Positions 45,671 through 54,794 of a stretch of 64,000 bases of DNA are shown piece by piece. The translations under genes were made by a program, and so were the position numbers. Within the stretch, counting starts at the first letter, position 1. Every line of letters begins with the position of its first letter. This DNA comes from Paenibacillus sp. N3.4 (GTDB lineage Bacteria > Bacillota > Bacilli > Paenibacillales > NBRC-103111), in assembly GCF_008017805.1 (NCBI RefSeq), contig NZ_VRTT01000008.1:62001-126000 (forward strand). The letters run 5' to 3'. Under the pieces are notes generated by a model, which searched no databases, was not told the origin of the DNA, and worked only from the letters and a program-made list of their open reading frames with translations.

Positions 45671-46810
45671 TTATTCATACCAGTATCCTTTAATCCCTTT
45701 TTCCAGGCGCATGAGCGCTTCCAGATAGTAATAATCGCCCCAAATCATAAAGTCATCCGGCGACGAATTACCTCTCACGTGGTAGGAGCCGCGCTTGATG
45801 AGACCCTCAGCGTTAGGCTCATTGATCGTCGAATAGTTTTCAACAAGCGACTTCAGTGAACGGTGTAACCCGTCTTCAAAGTAAGCGCGTTCCACGTCAT
45901 CCGCGTCCAGCTGGGAAATAAGTTCTTGCAGTCCCGCTGCCACGATTGCTGAAGCGGAGCTATCACGGTACGTATTCTCGTTGATTGGTACATTGAAATC
46001 CCAGTAAGCCACATGATCTTCTGGCAAATTCCGCAAGAAGAAACGCGCAAGGCGCCGCGAAGTTTCTAAGTAGAGCGGATTTTTCGTATAACGATACGAC
46101 AGAGCAAAGCCGTAAATGCCCCAAGCCTGTCCGCGTGTCCACGTCGAGCCGTTAGTGAAGCCTTGATGCGTCGTGCCACCGATCGGCTCGGCCGTCTCCT
46201 GGTCAAAATGGAACGTATGGTACGAAGAATCGTCGCCGCGAACGAGGTAACGGCGGCTCTTGTCGGCATGAGCGACCGCTGCGTCGCGATAGCGCTCATC
46301 GCCAGATTGTTCGTAAGCCCAGAACAGCAGAGGCAGGTTCATAAGGCAGTCGATGATGATACGGCCGCCATTATGTTCGTCGCCAATCGGTCCCCAAGCC
46401 TGAATGTACTCCCCCTTCTCGCGCCAACGAGTCATCAGCTTATCGGCTGCCAGCAAAGTGAGTTGTCTGGCCCTCACATCCTTCTCGATTATCCACTGCG
46501 CTTTTGCTGAGAGCGAGTACAGGAAGCCGATGTCGTGATGTTCAAGGGCGCTGTTATCCGCTAGCCGTTTGCGGAAGCTTTCCACTGTTTGTTCAGCCGC
46601 AAGTTTAAACGTTTCATCTTTGCTGTATTCAAAGCAAAGCCAAAGAATTCCCGACCAGAAACCGTCGGTCCAATCATCATTCGGATTCAGCGTGTACGTT
46701 TTGCCACCGTCACCGTCGGTGCTGACATGTGGGAACAAATCGCCGAATTTCACGATATTTCGCTTCGTTTTTTGCAAGGCGTCCTCGATTGCCTCTCTCC
46801 ATTGGTTCAT
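45671..46810 (-). CDS. GH88 unsaturated glucuronyl hydrolase
   Basis: Cytoplasmic enzyme of 379 aa that hydrates and removes the 4,5-unsaturated uronic acid left at the end of oligosaccharides by polysaccharide lyases. Family blocks: DDWTDGFWSGILWL, ALEHHDIGFLYSLSA (catalytic Asp), GGRIIIDCLMNLPLL (second Asp), TWTRGQAWGIYGFALSYRYT, YWDFNVP, DSSASAIVAAGL and DFMIWGDYYYLEALMRL. No signal peptide. AAGGAG precedes the ATG and TATAAT (46894-46899, minus strand) is a likely -10. It complements the heparinase-like lyase at 50208-52085 functionally although it lies 3-5 kb away, in a region rearranged since. Confidence 0.93.
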   Translation of the reverse strand: MNQWREAIEDALQKTKRNIVKFGDLFPHVSTDGDGGKTYTLNPNDDWTDGFWSGILWLCFEYSKDETFKLAAEQTVESFRKRLADNSALEHHDIGFLYSLSAKAQWIIEKDVRARQLTLLAADKLMTRWREKGEYIQAWGPIGDEHNGGRIIIDCLMNLPLLFWAYEQSGDERYRDAAVAHADKSRRYLVRGDDSSYHTFHFDQETAEPIGGTTHQGFTNGSTWTRGQAWGIYGFALSYRYTKNPLYLETSRRLARFFLRNLPEDHVAYWDFNVPINENTYRDSSASAIVAAGLQELISQLDADDVERAYFEDGLHRSLKSLVENYSTINEPNAEGLIKRGSYHVRGNSSPDDFMIWGDYYYLEALMRLEKGIKGYWYE

Positions 46811-47084
46811 ATTGATTGCTCCTTCACGTCTTATTCTGCAAATTGTATAAGGCCCTATTTTACGAAATGGCGAAACTTTACTCGCAATAACGGATTATAA
46901 AGCAGCACCGGGAAAATCCATTATTTTTCGTTTTGTGCTTTTGGACAAATAAGGCCATTCCCATCTGTTATGAGCTTAAAGCCAGCAGCTTTTCCGCTTT
47001 CCCGAATACCTCATTACGTATAGCCTCTTAATCGAGCGCCAAAATGTTTGGCGCTTCGCTTCAGTTGCTGTCATAGTTCACACC

Positions 47085-47205
47085 ACTCGTAGCTGCAAGT
47101 GCAAATTTCATGCTTACAATATACGATTCAGGCCTTGTAGCCTACAAGACGCAATTGTTGCGCAGGGGTCATTTCCTTGCAGCAACAAGATTGCCGCACA
47201 AAATC
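47085..47205 (-). repeat. Copy A of a duplicated promoter/leader segment
   Basis: On the minus strand this has GTTGCTGCAAGGAAATG, GCGCAACAATTGCGT, the palindrome TTGTAGGCTACAA, ATCGTATATTG and a terminal ATG. Copy B upstream of the permease gene at 54795-55712 carries the same elements in the same order; A lacks an internal stretch of about 35 bases present in B. In A the ATG opens a short frame (MTATEAKRQTFWRSIKR) that decays soon after, resembling a permease N-terminus. Confidence 0.7.
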
Positions 47206-47402
47206 TCCCCAAGAGCACCGAGGTGTCCGGACCTTCCGCAACAGCAAACCGCACCTTCCCCCATGGCGTATAAGCGTGACGATGAACGTGTTCCTGAAGC
47301 AGCGGTACAATGTCTTTCTTTGATTTCATTAGGCCCCCGCTTAAGATGACGATATCGGCGTCATAGGCATGAATGAGATTTACAATACCGGCTCCAATGC
47401 GA
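47206..47402 (-). pseudogene. C-terminal fragment of a ROK-family kinase
   Basis: Minus-strand translation reads IGAGIVNLIHAYDADIVILS, then GGLMKSKKDIVPLLQEHVHR and VAEGPDTSVLLG, the standard end of ROK proteins. Upstream it is cut and downstream it runs into repeat copy A. It is not a duplicate of the intact ROK gene at 23526-24509, which has a different C-terminus. Confidence 0.75.
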
Positions 47403-47434
47403 AATCAAGGCTCTTAATAGATCGTCAGCCGCAG

Positions 47435-47512
47435 CTCAGGAAAGAAGAGTTCAAATGTCCGTAGATTTGCTGGTAAACAGTGAAATGGCCATTAAAGAAA
47501 TTGCAAAAGTTC
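47435..47512 (+). pseudogene. Partial duplicate of an AraC helix-turn-helix segment
   Basis: The plus strand encodes RVQMSVDLLVNSEMAIKEIA followed by KV, and is nearly identical in DNA to 48671-48750. It breaks off at about 47512, where similarity switches to the start of the heparinase-like gene on the opposite strand. Confidence 0.7.
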
Positions 47513-47622
47513 CATGTTGTCCTTTCTTCTACCTTTGATACGGATTATAGTTTTCATACAGAGTTATTAGTCTGGAAATATCATTCAAATAGCGATCCAT
47601 CGGCATATCCATCTCTTCTCCT
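47513..47622 (-). pseudogene. Partial duplicate of the heparinase-like gene start
   Basis: AAGGAGAAGAG and ATG are followed by DMPMDRYLNDISRLITLYEN, matching the N-terminus of the intact gene at 50208-52085 (DMLMDRYLNDISGLITPYES). The copy ends after about 35 codons. It starts just after the isomerase stop at 47635, showing where an ancestral lyase gene once lay. Confidence 0.75.
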
Positions 47623-47634
47623 TGTTGATATCAA

Positions 47635-48402
47635 TTAAACATCCACACCAAGGTTCTTCAAGTTACTGAAGCTGGTCGCCAAGCACTCAAATGGATCTCG
47701 ACCATAACATTCGTCTTGTTCAACTGGAGCCCATTCTACCCCAACACTTTGACATGCCTCCAAAATTCGGGAGTAATTCATATTACCTTCACCAATCTCG
47801 GCAAATCGCTGTTCCATATCACTCATCACGGCAAAATCTTTCAAATGAACAAGCTTCATTCTTCCTTTCAATTTATTTATCCATTCTATCGGATCTGCTC
47901 CTCCAGATTGAACCCAGTAGAGATCAAGTAAGAATTCGAAGGCTTCTGGGTCTGTCTCCTCCATGAGAATATCCAATCCAGTTTTCCCATCGAATTTTAC
48001 GAACTCAAATGAATGGTTATGATAAAAGAATTGTAGTCCTGCCTGTTTTAATTTCTTTCCAATTTCCGATGCTTCTTTGGCGAAAGTCACATATCCTTCT
48101 TTGCTGCTGCGATTTTCCGCTGGCATACCTCCTAACCCCACATATTTGCAATCCCAAATCTTATGCTTTTCAATAACTGCATCCAGATTATTGGTTAATT
48201 CCGAGTATGGAATGTGAGTCGCACAGATTGTCAGTTGCTCGCGATCTGCGATTTCTTTCAATTCATTATTACTGATAGGACCTATTCCTGAAACTTGAAT
48301 GGCATTATAACCGATTTGTTTAACCTTTCTTAGACTGATTGAGACATCCTCGGGAGTTTTTAAAAAATCCCTTATTGTATAGAGCTGTGCTGCTATTTTC
48401 AT
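47635..48402 (-). CDS. Sugar phosphate isomerase/epimerase (xylose-isomerase-like TIM barrel)
   Basis: A 255-aa AP_endonuclease_2/xylose-isomerase-like TIM barrel. Visible features are MKIAAQLYTIRDFLKTPED at the start, YHNHSFEFVKFDGKTG (with HNH, metal-site region), FLLDLYWVQSGGADPIEW (Asp ligand) and LVHLKDFAVM (His). These fit the metal-dependent sugar isomerase/epimerase family. Cytoplasmic, no signal peptide. The ribosome site is weak (GAAAGCGAG). It sits between decayed fragments but is itself intact. Such proteins commonly accompany Gfo/Idh oxidoreductases in pathways that interconvert keto and hydroxy sugars, and one lies 2 kb away. Confidence 0.85.
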   Translation of the reverse strand: MKIAAQLYTIRDFLKTPEDVSISLRKVKQIGYNAIQVSGIGPISNNELKEIADREQLTICATHIPYSELTNNLDAVIEKHKIWDCKYVGLGGMPAENRSSKEGYVTFAKEASEIGKKLKQAGLQFFYHNHSFEFVKFDGKTGLDILMEETDPEAFEFLLDLYWVQSGGADPIEWINKLKGRMKLVHLKDFAVMSDMEQRFAEIGEGNMNYSRILEACQSVGVEWAPVEQDECYGRDPFECLATSFSNLKNLGVDV

Positions 48403-48501
48403 TTCATCACTCGCTTTCCGAGAATATTAAAACTACATAAATATGAGAAATTCCCTTCAATCATCAATACTATAACGGAATCCCTTACCATTGCGCTAAG
48501 A

Positions 48502-48863
48502 ATGATTCTGTCCAATGTGTGCAGAATAACCTTTATTCAAACTGGAAGTAAAAAATTAGTAGGCGCTACTAATGATTCGTTACCTGTGGCACTTCCCAGA
48601 CATATCTCTGAGAGGCATTTGTCCAGATTATTCTTAAGTCATCTAGATCAAACCTTCATCCAATACATTCAGGAAGAAGAGTTCAAAAGTCCGCAAATTT
48701 ATTGGTAAACAGTGAAATTGCCATTAAAGAAATTGCAAAAGTTACAGGCTTCGACTCCGTTCATTATTTTACACGCGTGTTTACCAATAAAATTGGCGTT
48801 CCGCCTGCTATGTTCCGCAAGTCTCAGTTCTCCGACAATCTAATTCCGGAAAGATTCAGCTGA
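48502..48863 (+). pseudogene. Frameshifted AraC-family regulator C-terminus
   Basis: The first frame ends in RHISERHLSRLFLSHLDQTF and IQYIQEEE; after a one-base frame change near 48672 the next frame continues RVQKSANLLVNSEIAIKEIA, then VTGFDSVHYFTRVFTNKIGV, stopping at 48863. Together these are both helix-turn-helix units of an AraC domain. The N-terminal sensor part is absent. The last bases overlap the convergent sulfatase gene end at 48856. Part of it is duplicated at 47435-47512. Confidence 0.78.
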
Positions 48864-50205
48864 TAGCTCCCTCTGGCCGAAATTCCCGCCGCTGCTTACG
48901 AAAAGATTCCATCTCCCTCATATAGTCGGGATCACTGCTGAAGTTCGTCGTTTCTTCCGGATTGCGGCTAAGATCGAACAGAACCTCCGGGATGTCGGGA
49001 CCATAATATTGATACTTCAAATGATCTTGTTTAATCATAATGTGATGCGGGCCGAACTGGGAGATTGTTCTATTGTCCCATGCGTGCTGGCTGCCCGTAA
49101 GCAGCGGCACCATGCTGCGGCTGTCAAGTCTTGGAGGGACAGGGATATCACTAAGCTCGCACATCGTTGCAAACAGATCACACAGGTTCACATTCTCCGC
49201 AACTATGCGGCCTCCATCAAAACCTTTGGGCCAACGAAAGATGAGCGGTACCCGTACGCTGCCCTCAAAAAATTTTTGCTTCTCCCAGACACCGTGCTCA
49301 CCTAGCATTTCCCCATGATCGCTCGTATAAATAATGATCCAATCGTCCAGATTTTGTCCGGCAGCCTCCAGAGCCTTCAGGATGGTGCCAAAATGATCAT
49401 CGACCGTTTCGATCATGGCGTAGTATGCGGCAACCGCCCGCCGAAGTTCCCGCTCCGATGCATCAACGCCCGGCCGTACTTGAAGCCTGCTGAGAAACGG
49501 ATGGTCGAACACTTCCTGATCCTCGAAGGGCTTCACCCGGTTCAAATAATAACGAAATTTATCACCGTCCGCGATGTACGGATAGTGTGGCTGGAGAAGG
49601 CTTACCTTCAGCAGCAGGGGACGATCCGGCGATTCTCGATCATAATAAGGGTTAAGAAAATAATCATCAATGAAATTAGTCGCTCCGAGAACCGTGTATG
49701 CATCCATAACCGTATGTGGCGCCCTTCCGATTCCCGCACGCTTCACTTCCTTGGGCTGGTCCCATTTCATTACTCCAACCGGTTTTACAGCCTTGCCGCA
49801 CGCTATTTCGTCACGGCCTTCGAGAAATGGAAGATCAACCTGCATCTCGCTCCCGATCCGCTGCATCCAACCTTGCATTTGGTCGGTCCCCATATGATGC
49901 AGCTTGCCGCAAGCAACTGTCGCGTAACCATATTGTGCGAAACGGCGGGCAAAGGTCATATGGCCTGGCTCCAGATCTTGCCCGTATGATTTGCAACCCG
50001 TCGTCTCTGGCAGTTGACCGGACATGATGCTTTGCCGAGCCGGGATACAGATCGGCGAAGGGGTGTAGGCGTTCGTGAATACGACACCGGTTTCGGCGAG
50101 CCGATCCAGATTAGGAGTACGGATAACGGGGTTTCCTGCAAAGGCGGTGGTATCCGCGCGATGTTCGTCACTCATAAGAAATAAAATATTCGGTTTTTTG
50201 TTCAT
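48856..50205 (-). CDS. Type I sulfatase, cysteine type, cytoplasmic
   Basis: Alkaline-phosphatase-fold sulfatase of about 449 aa. ATG at 50205 is chosen; it lies just after the lyase stop, whose end GGGAACGG could serve as the ribosome site. The metal site start is NILFLMSDEHRADTTAF, and the formylglycine motif is PICIPARQSIMSGQLPETTG, where Cys of CxPxR must be converted to formylglycine. Further blocks are LLKVSLLQPHYPY and IYTSDHGEMLGEHGVWEKQK. No signal peptide is present, so it acts inside the cell on imported oligosaccharides. No maturase gene (anSME or FGE) is in the window. With the adjacent lyase it indicates a sulfated polysaccharide. Confidence 0.92.
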   Translation of the reverse strand: MNKKPNILFLMSDEHRADTTAFAGNPVIRTPNLDRLAETGVVFTNAYTPSPICIPARQSIMSGQLPETTGCKSYGQDLEPGHMTFARRFAQYGYATVACGKLHHMGTDQMQGWMQRIGSEMQVDLPFLEGRDEIACGKAVKPVGVMKWDQPKEVKRAGIGRAPHTVMDAYTVLGATNFIDDYFLNPYYDRESPDRPLLLKVSLLQPHYPYIADGDKFRYYLNRVKPFEDQEVFDHPFLSRLQVRPGVDASERELRRAVAAYYAMIETVDDHFGTILKALEAAGQNLDDWIIIYTSDHGEMLGEHGVWEKQKFFEGSVRVPLIFRWPKGFDGGRIVAENVNLCDLFATMCELSDIPVPPRLDSRSMVPLLTGSQHAWDNRTISQFGPHHIMIKQDHLKYQYYGPDIPEVLFDLSRNPEETTNFSSDPDYMREMESFRKQRREFRPEGAIS

Positions 50206-50207
50206 TT

Positions 50208-52085
50208 TTATCCGTTCCCAATACGCATTGTCCATACAGAAGCGGAGACAGCGTGCTTAGCCTTTAAAGTGATTCTATACAAATAATCGCCCCAAACTGC
50301 CCGCAGTCTTTCATCCGTTAGCTTGATTGCCTCGCTTAACGCAAGAAGCGTGCTTCCGTCATAGTGAATATTCACCTTCTCGCCACTGGCATTCTGCAGC
50401 AATATGCTTCCATTGCTCTCAATCTGAGGCATACAAGGAGTCATCATGTGGATTTTAATATCGTCAGTCGCTTGAAGAAATTTAAAATCGTCCACGATCT
50501 CGATAAAAGCTTCTTTGTTTCTATAAAGGCTATAAGTTCGTTTCCACGAAACGATACCTGCTGCCTCCGGATAGGCGCAAGCGAGATTCATCGATATTTG
50601 CGCTTGTTCATGATGGACCTGATACTTGACCTCGCTTGCCTTATACGCAATGCCGGCCTTCTGTTGAACTCCATTAACCATAGGCACATTATGGTACGTT
50701 GACTGCATCGTCCAAATATCGTACCGCTCTGGACTGAACGTCTTGGCGGTATACGTTTCGACACCGATATCAATAAGAAAAGGGCTCCCGTCCGAATATA
50801 CGAGGAAATGACCGATATCATTATGATTATGGCTCTCATCGTTATGGCCCCCTTTAACGGCCAAATACATACCACGGCTGGAGCCTTCTTGTTCCCTTGC
50901 TGTCATAACTTCGATACTGTTCATCCATACATCGCGAACAAATGGGGGCGTTTCTCCCATTTCCTTCATCTTTTCATCAACAAAAAAGGAAGGTATCATG
51001 CGATGCAGCGTCAGCCATCTAGAGAGCGGCGGTTTGTTTGTTTGGTACGCAGATGACGCTAATCTCACTAATTGCCGATCCCCAATCCGGGATCCGTATC
51101 GGTATACGATATCAGCTGCTATTTCAAATTGTGCGCTGCTATCAGCAAAGTTGACAAAGTTGGTACCGTCAATGTGAACTCTGTATAAGAAGCGTCCGAT
51201 TTCTTTAATCAATGGCTCATTATACAAGTTCATCTTGCCTTGTGAAGCTTCATAAAGCAGTTCCAGACAGTCAAACAATGCTCCGCCGGCACGATCCCAG
51301 TAAACCGGACCTTCATCGCATCCGCCGTCCGTACTGCAATCGCTGATATACCGGTCCAGAGTTCGCATGACCTTTTCAATTCCTCGGTAACGACGCTCAT
51401 CGCTTCTCTCCAGCAAAAGGAAAGCAGAAAGACAGTTGGAGTTGATCCACGGATTCCAGTTATTCATTTTACGGTTCGTTTCCAGCCCCATCCACCATAA
51501 ATCGTTACGTTCCAGATACGGGTCGAAAATCCGGCGCTTCATTTCCATACGAATTCGACCACATATGTTGGGACTGACTGCATCCAGCGGTTTTTGCAAA
51601 AGGTAATGTGTTGTGGCCATTAAGCTTGCCGTCTCCCCGGCACACAAATCAATGTATTGGTCGGAAATATTAGGTATACAGTCATTGGAGCTTATTTTGG
51701 AAATGACCATATGAGGTGGAATCACCCAGGAGGTTTCTTCACAAATAGTCCAGATCCCATTCATAATCTGGTCGATAAAGCGGCCATCTCCCTCCATACA
51801 TTCAGCAAGGACTAAGGAAGCCAATACACTCCTGCGTTCCTCGTATTTGTTCTGATATCGGACAACATTTCCATTTCTTGAATATTGTATGTAATCTACA
51901 GCCGTAATTGCCGGCCATGAAAAGCCAAGGTAACCTTCTCCCTTGGAAATCCAGTATGTTCGAATCGTATCCGGAATGGATTCCCATGTTGCCCTTTCTT
52001 CAACATTTGGGTACGGATAATAGCTTTCATACGGAGTTATGAGTCCAGAAATATCATTTAAATAGCGATCCATCAGCATGTCCAT
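50208..52085 (-). CDS. Heparinase II/III-family polysaccharide lyase, cytoplasmic
   Basis: About 625 aa. Start ATG 52085 (TAGGAGA five bases upstream); a GTG lies one codon before it. The N-terminal half is an alpha-helical toroid (MGLETNRKMNNWNPWINSN, YISDCSTDGGCDEGPVYWDR) and the C-terminal half a beta-sandwich with the family block VKGGHNDESHNHNDIGHFLV and YDIWTMQSTYHNVPMVNG. These regions carry His, Tyr and Asn residues conserved in the family. There is no signal peptide, unlike secreted heparinases, so oligosaccharides are probably split after import. It precedes the sulfatase by two bases and follows the transporter genes, and GH88 would finish its unsaturated products. The exact substrate (glycosaminoglycan, ulvan-like or bacterial uronan) is open. 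Confidence 0.88.
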   Translation of the reverse strand: MDMLMDRYLNDISGLITPYESYYPYPNVEERATWESIPDTIRTYWISKGEGYLGFSWPAITAVDYIQYSRNGNVVRYQNKYEERRSVLASLVLAECMEGDGRFIDQIMNGIWTICEETSWVIPPHMVISKISSNDCIPNISDQYIDLCAGETASLMATTHYLLQKPLDAVSPNICGRIRMEMKRRIFDPYLERNDLWWMGLETNRKMNNWNPWINSNCLSAFLLLERSDERRYRGIEKVMRTLDRYISDCSTDGGCDEGPVYWDRAGGALFDCLELLYEASQGKMNLYNEPLIKEIGRFLYRVHIDGTNFVNFADSSAQFEIAADIVYRYGSRIGDRQLVRLASSAYQTNKPPLSRWLTLHRMIPSFFVDEKMKEMGETPPFVRDVWMNSIEVMTAREQEGSSRGMYLAVKGGHNDESHNHNDIGHFLVYSDGSPFLIDIGVETYTAKTFSPERYDIWTMQSTYHNVPMVNGVQQKAGIAYKASEVKYQVHHEQAQISMNLACAYPEAAGIVSWKRTYSLYRNKEAFIEIVDDFKFLQATDDIKIHMMTPCMPQIESNGSILLQNASGEKVNIHYDGSTLLALSEAIKLTDERLRAVWGDYLYRITLKAKHAVSASVWTMRIGNG

Positions 52086-52110
52086 CACTTCTCCTACTTA
52101 TGTATGAATA

Positions 52111-52141
52111 AAAAAACGACGGGTACGGACATCGCCGTACC
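52111..52141 (-). terminator. Intercistronic terminator between binding protein and lyase genes
   Basis: GGTACGG and CCGTACC form a perfect 7-bp stem with a 6-base loop, followed a few bases later on the minus strand by TTTTTT. Some read-through to the lyase and sulfatase genes is presumably needed. Confidence 0.7.
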
Positions 52142-52244
52142 TGCCGCTACATATCTTAGATCTCTTATTGAGTTGTTACTATCAAGTATCAAGCTCAATT
52201 TTACCTATGGTCGATTGCGGGTTCGCCGGTTTCGATGAAATTGG

Positions 52245-53822
52245 TTATTTACCGCCAGTCTTAGCTTTATAGGCATCGTTCACTTCTTTAGCTAGCTTCT
52301 GGAAGGAGGCGTCATCCATCATAGATTTAACGAACTTATCCCAATCGTCTACACTGTTTTTACCTACAAGGGTATTGATTTCATTGTCATTAATTTTCTT
52401 AAGGAAATCAGCGCCCTTTTCTCCATTCGTTGATGTATTGATACCTGCGGACGGATCCAATATGGAGTTCTTGCTGATCGCATCAACAAGATCGTGGTCA
52501 TACTTGATGACTTCTTGTGGCATGTCTCCGTGTTCGGCTCTTGAATATTTGTTAAAGTAGCCAGGTATCCATTGACCGGGGTTCGTATACTGATTCGCCT
52601 TGCCGGCATCTGTCTGTACCACGATTGTCGGAATGCTGGTATCCGTATAGTCTTTATCCTTCACACCATATTGGATCTGCTTCCAGCCCTCAAGTGAATT
52701 GCCATAATCCATGACTTCCAAAATCTTCTTCATTTTATCTTCCGAAACTTTCTTGCTGATCATCAGTTGACCGAAAGAGCCTGTACTTTTTTCATAGTAA
52801 CGCTTGCCGTCCGGAGCTGCAGGCAGCTCATAAGCAACTGCATCCGCTTTCGGATTCACCTTTTGAAGTTCTTTGATCACATTCGGAGAATTGTAAATGT
52901 CTACAATATTACCGACATACATCCCGATTTTCCCTTGAATGAACATATCTTTCAGCTGCTGGGCCTTCATAACCGGATAATCTGGCACGACTAAGCCATC
53001 CTTGAACGCTTTGCTCCAGTAAGTGAGCGCAGCCTTCATCTGCGGAGAAGCAAATGCCGGGGTTAATTGACCAGAGCTGTCTTTTGCCCAGCCTTGCATA
53101 AGAGCTCCATTTTGTGAAGAAGATGAGCCGAACATTGAGAAAAGGTATGTTTGAGGCGACGGCGTAGCAAATGATGCAAATCCGTAAGTATCAGCCTTTC
53201 CGTTTCCGTCCGGATCGTTTTTCGTAAAAGCCTCCATAACTTTATACAATTCGTCAGTCGTCTTCGGCGGCTGTAAGCCCAGTTTATCCAACCAGTCTTT
53301 GCGAATAATAAGCGATTCATGGCCATCCTGCGGTCTAACCCGCGGTATCCCCATGTTCTTGCCGTTGAACGATAAAGCGCTATAAATGTTAGGATCGATC
53401 TTGGATAAGTTCGGATAGTTCTTGATATATGGCGTTAAATCCCAGAATGCGCCTTGCCCAAGCGCTTGCGTCCAATTTTGTTTCGTAATGTCCCATACAA
53501 CCGTCAAATCTGGCAAGTCGTTCGAAGCCAGCATGACGTTAACTTTATCGTCGTAATTGTTCGAAGGAACATACGTAGCATTGATTTTTACATTTAACTT
53601 TTGATTGACTTGCAGAATGCCTTCCAAATCATTTTTCGGCGAATCATTGTAAGTTGGCGAGATAATCGTAATTTCAGTAGGTGTTTTAGATTCCGCTGCT
53701 TTTGCAGATGTTGATGGTTGCGTATCCGTTGGTTTAGCGGTATTGCTGTTACCGCATGCAGTCGTGATTAACATAAGGACCGCAGCTGTCGTAAGGCCAG
53801 TCATTTTCAAAACCTTTTTCAT
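52245..53822 (-). CDS. LplA-type oligosaccharide-binding lipoprotein
   Basis: Signal peptide MKKVLKMTGLTTAAVLMLIT with Cys in the lipobox-like TTAC, then a linker and a family-1 binding domain: ASNDLPDLTVVWDITKQNW, LTPYIKNYPNLSKIDPNIY, LIIRKDWLDKLGLQPPKTTD, and DDWDKFVKSMMDDASFQKL near the end. Length 525 aa is normal. AGAGGAGG precedes the ATG. It follows its two permease genes, the reverse of the other Lpl-type loci in this window. It is only distantly related to the two paralogues at 25408 and 35294. Ligand: probably a uronate-containing, sulfated oligosaccharide, judged from the enzymes that follow. Confidence 0.9.
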   Translation of the reverse strand: MKKVLKMTGLTTAAVLMLITTACGNSNTAKPTDTQPSTSAKAAESKTPTEITIISPTYNDSPKNDLEGILQVNQKLNVKINATYVPSNNYDDKVNVMLASNDLPDLTVVWDITKQNWTQALGQGAFWDLTPYIKNYPNLSKIDPNIYSALSFNGKNMGIPRVRPQDGHESLIIRKDWLDKLGLQPPKTTDELYKVMEAFTKNDPDGNGKADTYGFASFATPSPQTYLFSMFGSSSSQNGALMQGWAKDSSGQLTPAFASPQMKAALTYWSKAFKDGLVVPDYPVMKAQQLKDMFIQGKIGMYVGNIVDIYNSPNVIKELQKVNPKADAVAYELPAAPDGKRYYEKSTGSFGQLMISKKVSEDKMKKILEVMDYGNSLEGWKQIQYGVKDKDYTDTSIPTIVVQTDAGKANQYTNPGQWIPGYFNKYSRAEHGDMPQEVIKYDHDLVDAISKNSILDPSAGINTSTNGEKGADFLKKINDNEINTLVGKNSVDDWDKFVKSMMDDASFQKLAKEVNDAYKAKTGGK

Positions 53823-53932
53823 TGGTTGTTGCCTCCTCTATTTTTCTTTCGGATGTTGCTGCCCGCCTTTGAAAATGTTACTTTTATTTCCATTTTTAAA
53901 GAAAGGCATCCCCCCTCTCAACAAATATTTAC

Positions 53933-54793
53933 TTAACCCTTCACCGATCCAAGCGTTAAGCCCTTAACAAAATATTTTTGAAGGAACGGATATACCATTA
54001 CGATCGGAACTGCTGAAAGCACGACAGCCGCCATTTTTACGGTTTCTGCCGGTATTACAGCGCTTGAAGCTTCGGCATAATCGGCTGGCGCAGAGCTAGC
54101 GGCCAACATTTGCTGCAAGACGACTTGGAGTGGACGCAGCGTATCCTTATTGATGTAAAGTACGCCATTGAAATACGTGTTCCAATACCCGACACCGTAA
54201 AATAAACTAAATGCGGCGATAACCGGGAGCGAAATTGGGAGAATAATCCGGAAAAAGATTCCGATATCCGAGCAGCCGTCTATTTCCCCTGATTCCTCCA
54301 GCTCTGCAGGCACGTCTTGGAAGAAGCTTTTCATAAGCAGCACGTAAAAAGCTGTCGCTAACCCCGGCAGCACCAGCGCCCAGAAACTGTTCAATAAACC
54401 TATATTTCGAATCAATAAATAGTTAGGCATGATGCCCGGGTTAAACAACATCGTGAATAAAATCGCAGTCAGTATGAAATTTCGGCCTTTCAATCTCTTG
54501 CGCGATAACCCATATGCCAATCCTGACGTCACCAAGAGTGCACAGACCGTACCGACGATCGTCAGCATCGTTGTGATAAAGAAGGAATTAATAAATTGGT
54601 TGGATGACATGATGTAACGGTACGACGCTAAACTCCAAGTCTTCGGAAACAGCATGACCGGCGTCGTCAAAAACTCATGCGGATCTGTGAAGGACACGAT
54701 CGTGATGTAGATGAACGGCAATACGGTAGAGAGTGAAAATAAAAACAGTACAATATAGATAAAGATATCAAACCATTTGGAGGAACGATCCAT
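53933..54793 (-). CDS. LplC-type carbohydrate ABC permease
   Basis: Membrane subunit, 286 aa, with helix one FDIFIYIVLFLFSLSTVLPF, the coupling loop LEESGEIDGCSDIGIFFRI and the ending KYFVKGLTLGSVKG shared with the LplC protein at 33405-34280. AAGGAG precedes the ATG, and the gap to the partner permease is one base. It forms a heterodimeric channel with the protein at 54795-55712. Confidence 0.9.
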   Translation of the reverse strand: MDRSSKWFDIFIYIVLFLFSLSTVLPFIYITIVSFTDPHEFLTTPVMLFPKTWSLASYRYIMSSNQFINSFFITTMLTIVGTVCALLVTSGLAYGLSRKRLKGRNFILTAILFTMLFNPGIMPNYLLIRNIGLLNSFWALVLPGLATAFYVLLMKSFFQDVPAELEESGEIDGCSDIGIFFRIILPISLPVIAAFSLFYGVGYWNTYFNGVLYINKDTLRPLQVVLQQMLAASSAPADYAEASSAVIPAETVKMAAVVLSAVPIVMVYPFLQKYFVKGLTLGSVKG

Positions 54794-54794
54794 C

